A DNA stretch of 64,000 nucleotides. Source: an uncultured Candidatus Peregrinibacteria bacterium (GTDB lineage: Bacteria; Patescibacteriota; Gracilibacteria; Peribacterales; Peribacteraceae). Positions within the stretch are counted from its first letter, which is position 1. Every line of letters starts with the position of its first letter. The notes under the pieces were generated by a model. It was not told where the DNA came from. It saw nothing but the letters and a program-made list of their open reading frames with translations, and searched no databases. Where the stretch lies: positions 124,001 to 188,000 of the forward strand of contig CAIKAD010000001.1 in NCBI GenBank assembly GCA_903825315.1, read 5' to 3'. The translations under genes and the position numbers were made by a program. Below are positions 27,460-34,383 of this stretch, one piece after another.

Positions 27460-28353
27460 ATGTTTGCCTGCCCTCGAGCCAATGAAGGTTCTCTCGACCG
27501 CCTTCTGCGGGTTCTCCTTTCTGTCATCATTGTTTCCGGAGCGTATTACTGGCTCTCCGGAACGCTGCAGATCGTACTCTACGTTCTGGGGGTTATCCTG
27601 CTCGGGACCGCGTTCACTGGATATTGCGCTCTCTATACGCTGGCCGGAATAGACACGTTACAAAAGCGGAGCGGTCGAGTGCTCACGATCCTGCTCCTCG
27701 CACTCATTGGCATAACTGCCGTGGCCCTGCCCGTCGCGTCTGCGTTCTTCACAAAAAAGCTTTTCTTAGAAGATTACAACGCGATGTACTCTCCGTATAA
27801 GCAGGCGCTCTTTGCAACAGGCAACACGCCAACAGAAGGGCCTGCCGCATTCGAGACGTTCACCGCCGCCTTTCAAAAGTTCCAGACCCGCTACGCTGCG
27901 TATCGTCCGTCATTCCTCAAAGGAGATGAAGCTCTCGCAACTGATCTTACGCATATCCAGCAGATCATCCAAGTCACGAAGCCAATGATCCAGGAAGGAC
28001 AAATGTCTTCCGCTCACACTTCTCTGGAGCAGATCCGACCGATTGTGAATGAACTGCTGCGTCGCAATAATCTTTCTCCTTTGTCGGTTGCTCTCGTCGA
28101 TTTCCACGATGCCATGGAACAGGTGTACAACCCTGCGGTTGCGAGCGATCTTGCGGGTGTACTCCAGGCCCTCCCTAACACAGAGGAAAAGCTGCGGGAA
28201 GTGGAAGCACTCAGCCAAGAGGCAGGAATCAAAACGATCCGAGATGCCCTGGATCGTGTGCGAGAAGCAGCAAACAAAGGAGATGCGTCTGCGACAGCGG
28301 AGAACGCCAAGGCGCTCAAGAGCGCCTATGTTCAAGTGTATATTCAGCAGTGA
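27460..28353 (+). CDS. DUF2892-type membrane protein with helical C-terminal domain
   Basis: A 297-residue protein. The N-terminal about 70 residues match DUF2892 (YgaP-like inner-membrane domain): ANEGSLDRLLRVLLSVIIVSG, then a second helix and the GTAFTGYCALYTLAGIDT end typical of the domain. A further transmembrane helix (about 75-98) leads to a 190-residue, mostly helical domain that I do not recognise. DUF2892 often goes with rhodanese or persulfide genes, in line with the csoR-trx context. The C-terminal domain lies outside or inside depending on an uncertain topology (three helices predicted by eye). Confidence 0.8.
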   Translation: MFACPRANEGSLDRLLRVLLSVIIVSGAYYWLSGTLQIVLYVLGVILLGTAFTGYCALYTLAGIDTLQKRSGRVLTILLLALIGITAVALPVASAFFTKKLFLEDYNAMYSPYKQALFATGNTPTEGPAAFETFTAAFQKFQTRYAAYRPSFLKGDEALATDLTHIQQIIQVTKPMIQEGQMSSAHTSLEQIRPIVNELLRRNNLSPLSVALVDFHDAMEQVYNPAVASDLAGVLQALPNTEEKLREVEALSQEAGIKTIRDALDRVREAANKGDASATAENAKALKSAYVQVYIQQ

Positions 28354-28381
28354 TTTTTTAGCGGAAACGCTCTCTTGCTGC

Positions 28382-28774
28382 TTGGCCCTCACGTTCCCAC
28401 TATCATTTCTTGAAGCAGAACATAGAGTAGGTAATGCTCTTGCAGATGAGAGCTTCGGCATCATCAGTGAGATATACGTTCGTGAGAAACCCAAAGAGTA
28501 ACGTGGCATCGATCATCCACGTCACAAAATTCTCGGAGCCTGTAATCCGAAACTTGCGTACGATGCACTGCAAGACAACAGAGATGTTGCCTTGAGTCTT
28601 CCATGCAATATTGTGCTGCAGGAGACTGATACAGGAACAATTATCACAGCACTTCTCCCTTCCATTGCGCTGCAACCGTTCCAAGGGAATAAGGTGCGTG
28701 CAACCGAGCGCACAGCAACGGAGGCTCTCCACAGAGTGTTTGATACGCTTATGCCAATAGGCCACAAATCTTAG
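28382..28774 (+). pseudogene. DUF302 protein gene interrupted by an in-frame TAA
   Basis: One continuous frame gives a near full-length DUF302 protein (about 130 codons): LADESFGIISEIYV, then the stop, then HKILGACNPKLAYDALQ, SLPCNIVLQETDTGTIITAL and a C-terminal helix. The only break is TAA at 28499-28501. In the alignment to the family this codon falls where a Lys is usual (LKEKLGID-like segment), so a single AAA to TAA change explains it. It follows the DUF2892 gene by 29 nt and probably belonged to the same operon. Recent inactivation or readthrough are both possible; no normal start with SD is visible (TTG at 28382 is a guess). Confidence 0.72.
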
Positions 28775-28915
28775 GAGATAGCCGGTCTCTTCCGTCCGGC
28801 TTGCCGGCCCAGACGAAATTATTCGCGTGCCGTACAATGACTTCGTACGGTTCTTTCATTTCCAGATCAGCTTATTGTCCTTCCGCTGCATATTCTGGAA
28901 AACAGAAAATACTTT

Positions 28916-29392
28916 CTACGCTTCCGCAGCCTCAATTTCCCGAAACCACGCTCTCGCCCTCTCCGCACTGAGTGCTTCGCCGCGAGGATGGCGGATGATC
29001 TCGCGCGCCGTGCGCGACTTTTGGATATCCGGATGCTGCAAATGTACGAGGCACATGCCCATATCCCTGTGCGTGGTCGCATGGATTTTGCTTACCGCAT
29101 GCAAGGCGGGAGAGAGTGGAAAGTGATGCCGTCTCTCCATGATGGTGTACATCTCGATAAATTCGCGCTCACTGCACACCAGCCCCGCGCTTTCCTCGAT
29201 GCGGCGCTCTTCCGCCAATGACTCCGCAAGATATTCATCCAACAGCCGGAATTGTTCCCGGATGAAGTGTAAAACCTGCAGTATGACGATCGTGCGGTTT
29301 ATCTGTAGTTTGGGATCAAGCCGCGCAACACCCTTGAACGACTCAAGGTCATTCCTTTTCAGGAGATTGCAGCAGTGTTCGACGAGGTTCAT
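28916..29392 (-). CDS. Unknown 158-residue soluble protein
   Basis: The ATG at 29392 has a TATGAT -10-like box about 11 nt upstream on the minus strand, which fits the short-leader style of this genome. The product is helical and charged, with several His/Cys residues (HCCNLL at the start, HATTHRDMGMCLVHLQHPDI in the second half). No family is recognised. Codon use matches the core genes rather than the AT-rich inserts. It stands alone on its strand between the redox operon and the accessory zone. Confidence 0.55.
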   Translation of the reverse strand: MNLVEHCCNLLKRNDLESFKGVARLDPKLQINRTIVILQVLHFIREQFRLLDEYLAESLAEERRIEESAGLVCSEREFIEMYTIMERRHHFPLSPALHAVSKIHATTHRDMGMCLVHLQHPDIQKSRTAREIIRHPRGEALSAERARAWFREIEAAEA

Positions 29393-29693
29393 AAAAGGAA
29401 TCGATCATAAGTTCATGGGCTCCTGCGTGTAAATAGTTTTTGTAGCGCCCTATCCGCACAGGCGCGGATTTTGGCTTGCCGTACCAGCCAAATTCTTAAT
29501 GCCCTTCTCATTTTTGGCATTCATTTACTTCAATCTTCTGCACATATTCATACCGTGAAGGACGTGGAAGAATTCCACGTAGTGATCGATTTGTTCCTGT
29601 GTGAACTTTAGAGCAGGTGCGTCCATTGGGGGGAGCCATTATTTTGAACATTCATTCCATAACTCATTGCCCGGACTGTTAGTATTCTTTCCT
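29393..29693. other. Intergenic region with two hairpins and a palindrome
   Basis: No gene. Hairpins: TCCGC/GCGGA (29452-29467) and TTTGGCT/AGCCAAA (29469-29491). A perfect palindrome ACGTGGAA-GAA-TTCCACGT lies at 29562-29580 and could be an operator. A lone GGGGGAGCCA at 29629-29638 repeats the tRNA-Asn 3' end, and TAGTAT at 29680-29685 is a likely -10. Confidence 0.55.
29629..29638. repeat. Further copy of the tRNA-Asn 3'-end decamer
   Basis: GGGGGAGCCA is identical to the last ten bases of tRNA-Asn (24002-24011) and to the ends of both 154-bp repeats (24131-24140, 26711-26720). It may be an outer or secondary attachment site that bounds a composite island. Confidence 0.45.
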
Positions 29694-29876
29694 ATGTTCA
29701 CGAATGAAGAATTGGAAGAGGCGCTCAGAGCCATAGACTCGACAATCAGCAAGTGTGAGAAGGTGCAGCCGAAGCTACGGAAAGGAACGTCGCAACGAAC
29801 GTTGCTTATACGCAGGATCAAGGCGCTCCACATCGCATCGTCATTGATCAAACAAGAGATGGAACGTCATGCTTAA
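29694..29876 (+). CDS. Small conserved-looking helical protein
   Basis: A 60-residue protein (MFTNEELEEALRAIDST...). The frame extends upstream to 29601, but TAGTAT (29680-29685) lies 8 nt before the ATG at 29694, pointing to a leaderless start there. It is predicted as two long helices with a Lys/Arg-rich turn (KLRKGTSQRTLLIRRIKAL). I recall similar short proteins annotated as hypothetical in distant bacteria, often near mobile elements, but no function is known to me. It overlaps no other supported gene. Confidence 0.6.
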   Translation: MFTNEELEEALRAIDSTISKCEKVQPKLRKGTSQRTLLIRRIKALHIASSLIKQEMERHA

Positions 29877-29955
29877 CAGGGGAGTCGTCTACACCCAGCC
29901 ATGTCTACTATCCCCATCCCGTGATAATCTAGATGCGCTTTTCCCTCATTTCCGT

Positions 29956-30405
29956 ATGAAACACTCCCTGCCCCTCCTCGCTGCCAGTACGCTCCTTTTT
30001 CTGGGATGCCAAAAGGCTCCGGTGAATCCCATGGAAGGTCAACCGGCTGCGGGCCTCGCCAACCCGGCATCTGTGAATTGTATGGAGAAAGGCGGAAAGC
30101 TGGAGATGCGCACCGCGAAGCTGGGCCAATACGGCGTGTGCATTTTTGAGGACAACCGGCAGTGCGAAGAGTGGGCGCTCCTGCGCGGCCAGTGCCCCGT
30201 GGGCGGCATGAAGGTGACGGGGTACCAAACTGAGGCAGAAGTATTCTGCGCTATCACGGGCGGCGAAGTGATCAATCCGGGATCCGCAACCCCCCTGTGC
30301 AAGCGGGTGGATGGGACGCAGTGCACGGCGCAGGCGAACCTGGATGGCGAGTGTCCGAATCCCAACGATCTCAACCCTTCGGCAGGCAACACGGAAGCGC
30401 CCTGA
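29956..30405 (+). CDS. DUF333-type lipoprotein
   Basis: The start at 29956 gives a lipoprotein signal peptide with lipobox LFLGC (Cys near residue 18); a longer frame from 29869 would bury it. The 149-residue product holds a DUF333 domain (NPASVNCMEKGGKLEMRT...GVCIFEDNRQCEEWALLRGQCP, about 37-84) and a second, weaker copy (VFCAITGGEV...CKRVDGTQC...GECP). The paired cysteines suggest disulfides. DUF333 proteins are envelope lipoproteins of unknown role, sometimes called hemolysin-like. A GATAAT box lies at 29923-29928, 27 nt before the ATG. Confidence 0.82.
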   Translation: MKHSLPLLAASTLLFLGCQKAPVNPMEGQPAAGLANPASVNCMEKGGKLEMRTAKLGQYGVCIFEDNRQCEEWALLRGQCPVGGMKVTGYQTEAEVFCAITGGEVINPGSATPLCKRVDGTQCTAQANLDGECPNPNDLNPSAGNTEAP

Positions 30406-30413
30406 GCGAACAC

Positions 30414-31433
30414 TCATGCTTCCTGCGGCGAGAGGAAGTGCAGAATGAGACGGAGCATCGTCTCCTTTTCCTGTGGTTTGCTCTCCGCAATGAGAAGGGC
30501 CAGGGCAACCAAGGTTGCATCGTGCATCCGCGTGCTCCCGCCCTTCGTCCCGAGGATGCCGTTGGCATCCAAAAATGTGAGGAAGAGGAGCGCGCCGATG
30601 CGCTTGTTGCCGTCCGTGAACGGATGGTCCTTGATGACGAAGTACAGCAGGTGCGCCGCCTTCTCTTCTACCGTCCGGTAGAGTTCCTTGCGGTCGAAGG
30701 TCTGGTAGAGATTGCCGATAATCGACTCCAGCATATGGCTGCGCTCTATTCCGAAGAGATTCGATGCCTCCTTCCTCTCCAAAAGATTCGCCCTGAGTGC
30801 CTCAATAGATGTGCGCGCAGCATCGGACGTCAATCGGTACCGCGGCGTGCGCATGCGCTTGGGCGCTTCCAGCTGGCCGTCATCGTACTTGCGGAGGAGG
30901 AGCCACGTCTGCGTGTACTCCGTCACAATGCCGAGGAGCCCTTTGGCTTCGTCTGTAGAAAGCTCGGCCTGCTTGCCCGTCCGTTCGATGAGCGCAATAG
31001 CATCATGCAGTTCACGGACTCCCCGCTCCTGCAAACGGTGCCGGTGGAGCGTGAAACCTTCCACCAGGTGACGGCGCAACACATCGGTGGCCCAGATGCG
31101 GAACTGCGTGCCGCGCTTGGAATTGACTCGATACCCCACCGAAATGATCATATCGAGGTTGTAGTACTCGATATCGCGTTTTACAGCTTTTGCTCCCTCT
31201 TTTTGAACTGTTGCAAATTTTGCAACAGTTGAAATTCCAAGTTCCCCGGTTGCAAAGATGTTACGGATATGCCGGGAGATGGCGGACTTGTCCCTTCCGA
31301 AAAGTTGCGCAATTTGATTGAGATTGAGCCATATCGTCTCGTCTTGCAGCCGGACATCAACCTGCGCAGAGCCATCCTTCGCCTTGTAGAGGATGACCTG
31401 CTTCTCGCCGTTTGTGGGAGGAATGTTCTTCAT
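30414..31433 (-). CDS. RhuM-family protein with C-terminal Fic/Doc domain
   Basis: A 339-residue protein with two parts. The N-terminal half is a RhuM-type domain: a winged-helix-like start (DETIWLNLNQIAQLFGRDKSAISRHI) and the signature YNLDMIISVGYRVNSKRGTQFRIWA. The C-terminal half carries a Fic/Doc-type motif HPFTDGNKRIG near residue 271. Canonical Fic is HPFxxGNGR and Doc is HPFxxGNKR, so it is closer to Doc, which phosphorylates EF-Tu. Such RhuM-Fic proteins occur in genomic islands and defence regions. No separate antitoxin gene is adjacent. Biochemical activity is inferred only. It ends 9 nt from the lipoprotein gene (convergent). Confidence 0.88.
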   Translation of the reverse strand: MKNIPPTNGEKQVILYKAKDGSAQVDVRLQDETIWLNLNQIAQLFGRDKSAISRHIRNIFATGELGISTVAKFATVQKEGAKAVKRDIEYYNLDMIISVGYRVNSKRGTQFRIWATDVLRRHLVEGFTLHRHRLQERGVRELHDAIALIERTGKQAELSTDEAKGLLGIVTEYTQTWLLLRKYDDGQLEAPKRMRTPRYRLTSDAARTSIEALRANLLERKEASNLFGIERSHMLESIIGNLYQTFDRKELYRTVEEKAAHLLYFVIKDHPFTDGNKRIGALLFLTFLDANGILGTKGGSTRMHDATLVALALLIAESKPQEKETMLRLILHFLSPQEA

Positions 31434-31488
31434 AGGTGAACAAATGTACACCTGTCTTGCTCGTTGGCAAGAGCATTCATTTCAACGG

Positions 31489-31626
31489 CTACCTCTGTTC
31501 AACAGGCAGTAGCCCCTTCGCTGCCTCCGTGCAGAGCCGGTCTTTTTTGGGGATGATGCCCACGCGCGGGAGATCGAGCCGGTCGGCATCCCAGCAGGTT
31601 TTGCCGAAGCTGTTACGGCAGGAAAA
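31489..31626 (-). pseudogene. C-terminal fossil of an HD-superfamily hydrolase
   Basis: The minus strand gives a C-terminal tail with GKTCWDADRLDLPRVGIIP and LCTEAAKG, the end of a family of small HD-domain phosphohydrolases that reads CWDADRLDLGRVGI. The HD-containing N-terminal part is absent: upstream sequence is unrelated and AT-rich. The rest of the gene was probably lost by insertion or deletion next to the RhuM gene. Confidence 0.55.
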
Positions 31627-31751
31627 CACGTTCTTGTGTGGCAGCAGAAACATTGACAAACAAAACAAATAAAGTTTAAATAGAATTAGAGAACTCCGCA
31701 GTGGAGTTTTCGCCTTTCGAATCTGTTCTTTGTCATGAAAGGAGTTCACAT

Positions 31752-31997
31752 GTGTCGGATACCGATGTGATTTGTGCAACAGTGCAGAAAGTTGTCCTCA
31801 GAGGTCGGCATGGGCCGTATGCCATTGCCACATCGAAGGACATCGAGGGTTCCATCACTTTTTCCCTTCAAGATTCGGTATGGAAGGAGAAGCGGTTACC
31901 CGAATCAGGTGTTGTTGTTGTGCTTTCTGACGTCATACGAAAAACAGCAGGTTGGCGGGCGATGAGTGCGCGTGCATTCAGGCCATCCGACCAATAG
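31752..31997 (+). CDS. Small beta-rich protein, first gene of a ParB-like operon
   Basis: Start GTG at 31752 is chosen because AAAGGAG lies 7 nt upstream; the frame is open from a GTG at 31701. The 81-residue product is beta-rich (ATVQKVVLRGRHGPYAIATS, SITFSLQDSVWKEKRLPESGVVVVLSDVIRKTAGWRA), an OB-fold or KOW-like pattern. I think similar short proteins occur in other CPR genomes, but have no function for them. It ends 24 nt before the ParB-like gene, also with an SD. A nucleic-acid-binding role would fit but is inference. Confidence 0.6.
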   Translation: MSDTDVICATVQKVVLRGRHGPYAIATSKDIEGSITFSLQDSVWKEKRLPESGVVVVLSDVIRKTAGWRAMSARAFRPSDQ

Positions 31998-32021
31998 CAA
32001 ACTAGCAATGAGGTATAAGCA

Positions 32022-32822
32022 ATGGGCCCCAAGAAATCCATTCGTATGAGAATTGACCAGATCCAGGAGACTTTCTGTGTCCGCAAGGACCTCAATCAGG
32101 ATCGTGTCCTCATGTTTATGCAGGTCATGGAAGACGGCGGCATCATCGAGCCTATTGAGGTTTCTGAAGATTCGCTTGAGCTCGTTGATGGACGCCACCG
32201 TCTTCAGGCGCATCGGGAATGTGGATGCCATGAGATTGAATGTGTCCTTATTGCACAGCGTCCGCGCTCCGAGTTGATCGCCCGTGCCTTTATGGCTAAC
32301 TCGGATGCCCCGTTGCCCATGACGGCCGGAGACATCCTTACAACCATGAAACTGCTCATTGGCGAAGGACTGATTCGCAGGCAAGTCGTACAGCTCCTCG
32401 AGAGTACGAAGTATCCACTTCCTACCTTGCGCCGCTATTACGATGATGCCAAGAAACAGCTCCAAGAGCAGTTGTTGCGCAAGGCGGCCCACGCTGTCAG
32501 CGAAGATGAACTCACGACTGCCCAGGCTGCAGAAAAGTACAAGGTCGATCTGGAAAAACTCAGGGAGTTCCTGTCCGGGAAACGCCGTAAAGCAAAGGCG
32601 GGAGTATCTGGAATTAAGGGTAACTTGAGTTCGCAATTCAACAGCCATGCACACAGTGTTTCCATGACCTTGGGAAAACTCGGTGAGAAATTCCAGGATG
32701 GCGAGTTGACTGTGAAGCAGGGGCGGGAAATCCTGGACCATGCTGAACGCCTCATGAAACGCTCGTTGAAGATGTGTGAGACGAAGCGGAAGAGGTTCGA
32801 AATGATTGTGAAGGATGAGTAG
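32022..32822 (+). CDS. ParB/Srx-fold nuclease-domain protein
   Basis: A 266-residue protein with an N-terminal ParB-like domain (about 8-95): VRKDLNQDRVLMFMQVMEDGGIIEPIEV, then the LVDGRHRLQAHRE box that corresponds to ParB box II. A helical middle (about 100-160) could be the HTH part and a basic C-terminal helical region follows. It lacks the length and layout of chromosomal ParB with ParA, so it is likelier a plasmid or island ParB-like regulator or nuclease. GAGGT precedes the ATG, so it belongs to the SD-carrying accessory genes. A strong terminator follows. Confidence 0.82.
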   Translation: MGPKKSIRMRIDQIQETFCVRKDLNQDRVLMFMQVMEDGGIIEPIEVSEDSLELVDGRHRLQAHRECGCHEIECVLIAQRPRSELIARAFMANSDAPLPMTAGDILTTMKLLIGEGLIRRQVVQLLESTKYPLPTLRRYYDDAKKQLQEQLLRKAAHAVSEDELTTAQAAEKYKVDLEKLREFLSGKRRKAKAGVSGIKGNLSSQFNSHAHSVSMTLGKLGEKFQDGELTVKQGREILDHAERLMKRSLKMCETKRKRFEMIVKDE

Positions 32823-32864
32823 CAACTCAACTTCTCTTCACAATCAATACTACCCTCAGGGGTA

Positions 32865-32895
32865 CCCCGGCTGTCGTCAGCCGGGGATTTTTTTT
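32865..32895 (+). terminator. Rho-independent terminator after the ParB-like gene
   Basis: CCCCGGCT (32865-32872) pairs with AGCCGGGG (32879-32886) around a 6-nt loop, followed directly by a run of eight T. It is the clearest intrinsic terminator in the window. Confidence 0.9.
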
Positions 32896-32921
32896 ACATA
32901 CTGCTGCCGCAGAGTTATTTG

Positions 32922-33026
32922 CTATAGCCCCTCCCTCACCTTCCCCAACGCCTCCTTCGTATCTTCCAGCATCCCGTCTTCCATTTCTTGCTCCGTGATA
33001 CGGCTTCGCAGTTGAAAGACAACCAT
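32922..33026 (-). CDS. Possible 34-residue small protein or gene remnant
   Basis: The minus-strand frame from an ATG at 33026 to TAG at 32922 encodes a hydrophobic start (MVVFQLRSRI) and an acidic helix (TEQEMEDGMLEDTKEALGKVREGL). The frame is also open upstream of the ATG, so it may be the C-terminus of a decayed gene. Composition looks coding. Too short for a family call. Confidence 0.35.
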   Translation of the reverse strand: MVVFQLRSRITEQEMEDGMLEDTKEALGKVREGL

Positions 33027-33062
33027 ACCGACTTCACGTTTTTGAAGTGTTGAGAGTAGCTA

Positions 33063-33081
33063 CGCCGGTATCATACCGGCG
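33063..33081. repeat. Perfect 9-bp palindrome
   Basis: CGCCGGTAT, a single C, then ATACCGGCG. It lies 48 nt after the stop of the minus-strand HD gene and may be its transcript end or an operator; no T-run follows. Confidence 0.6.
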
Positions 33082-33128
33082 AAGCCCCGTATGACTCTCG
33101 GGAAATCCGCACAAGCATTGGTCATGTA

Positions 33129-33818
33129 TTAATAGCGGAGCCGTATGAGCATGCAGTGGTTCCAAAACTCCTGGTACAACGGATCCATGATGAGCATTCC
33201 GCCCTCTCCTGCCATGCCCACAAGGTATTCCGGTGGCAGCGGCTGCGAGAGGAGGCGATCCATTTCTGCCGCATACATGTCCAATTCCTGTGTGTACTTT
33301 GCATCTAATCTTTCCTTGAGGATCTCCTGCCTCCGGTCGATAAACCACACCTTCCACTGCTTGTTGGCGTTAAAGCGTTTCCAAAACTCTTCACCCTCCT
33401 TCTTATACCCTTCCACGAGGCTGATGAGGTTGTGGGTCATGTCTGCGCAGCTTACGAGGAGGCACGGCTGGGAGGCTCCCTTGAGGTGCTCCAGGTAGTG
33501 CTTCTTCCGTTCCTTCCAGGGCAACGTCTTATCTTGCTCCGTCACCCCTTCCACAATGTCCAGCACAGCCTCCCCGAATGTGAGTTTGATTTCTTCCCGG
33601 AGCGGACCCTTTTGATCTTCCGGCACGTCTTCGATGACGTCATGCAGCAGCCCCGCAATGCACGTGTCTTCGTTTGCGCCCCAGTGCGTGAGCAAACCGA
33701 AGACGGCGATGGGATGGGTGATGTAGGGCAAACCGTCACCCTTGCGTGTCATGTTGCTGTGGATGCGGACAGCAAGAAAAATGGCATCCCGTATGCGTGG
33801 AGTGAGAAATATTGCCAT
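33129..33818 (-). CDS. HD-domain protein, (p)ppGpp-hydrolase-like
   Basis: A 229-residue protein resembling the HD hydrolase domain of RelA/SpoT and small alarmone hydrolases: IRDAIFLAVRIHSNMTRKGDGLPYITHPIAV, the HD motif in AGLLHDVIEDV, then EEIKLTFGEAVLDIVEGVTE and SCADMTHNL. No synthetase, TGS or ACT domain is present. Size and motifs fit single-domain Mesh1-like hydrolases that cleave ppGpp or NADPH-type substrates, though phage-associated HD proteins look similar. Its place beside defence genes leaves both a housekeeping and a toxin-antidote role open. Confidence 0.85.
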   Translation of the reverse strand: MAIFLTPRIRDAIFLAVRIHSNMTRKGDGLPYITHPIAVFGLLTHWGANEDTCIAGLLHDVIEDVPEDQKGPLREEIKLTFGEAVLDIVEGVTEQDKTLPWKERKKHYLEHLKGASQPCLLVSCADMTHNLISLVEGYKKEGEEFWKRFNANKQWKVWFIDRRQEILKERLDAKYTQELDMYAAEMDRLLSQPLPPEYLVGMAGEGGMLIMDPLYQEFWNHCMLIRLRY

Positions 33819-33881
33819 AAGTGATACAAAGTAGGAATTACAAAGAGATCAATACGAGAGAGCGAGTACTCCCTCCTCTCG

Positions 33882-33960
33882 TAGCGCCGAAGCGATATCG
33901 CCGCGTCCCCAGAGGGATAGCCGGAGAGTGATTGGAAAGATTCTTCTCGCGAAGGCGTAT
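33882..33960. repeat. REP/MITE-like repeat, copy 1
   Basis: It shares TAGCGCCGNAGCGATATCGC at the left and GATTCTT(C/A)TCGCGAAGG at the right with copy 2; the middle has diverged. The two ends are themselves imperfect inverted repeats. Confidence 0.65.
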
Positions 33961-34123
33961 AGAATGGGGGAAAAGAGGTACAAACCGCATCGCTCAAAGC
34001 TGCGGCGGCGCCCTCTTGTTCCTCTTCTTGTACGGCGAAGGATGTGCGCGGTCTTCCATCCGGCAACGTGAAGCTCTTTGTATGTGTAACATGGCTGACC
34101 GTTCCATTATGACCTTTCTCCAA

Positions 34124-34203
34124 TAGCGCCGTAGCGATATCGCCACGTTCCCAAGGGAAACAATGGAGTAACACTTTGTTAGATTCTTATCGCGAAGGCG
34201 TAT
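34124..34203. repeat. REP/MITE-like repeat, copy 2
   Basis: Direct repeat of 33882-33960 with conserved ends and a diverged centre, 242 nt further along, just before the restriction/defence operon. Confidence 0.65.
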
Positions 34204-34383
34204 TGGTGTTTCGGATTGCCAATGGGTTATTGGCTTTTGCATCCACCTCTATAGTAGCAGAAAGGGGAGGGGATTACACTCGACGTTATCCAAATAATCT
34301 AAGAGATCGCTTGCAATAGCCAAACTTTGGTATTAGAAATTGGTTTCGATCTATGGCTTCACTTTGGTGTACTCTAAAGGGCA

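Larger units (their letters stand above)
33819..34383. other. Gap holding two copies of an 80-nt repeat and a hairpin
   Basis: No gene is supported. It holds a TACGAGAG/CTCTCGTA hairpin (33853-33883) and two REP- or MITE-like repeats (33882-33960, 34124-34203). TACTCT at 34370-34375 lies 8 nt before the helicase ATG and may be its -10. Confidence 0.5.

Noticed and set aside
31436-31672. 78-codon plus-strand ORF
   Set aside because: It is antisense to the HD hydrolase fossil, which has the recognisable sequence.
32815-33015. 66-codon plus-strand ORF after the ParB-like gene
   Set aside because: It runs through the terminator hairpin and T-run and has no coding character.
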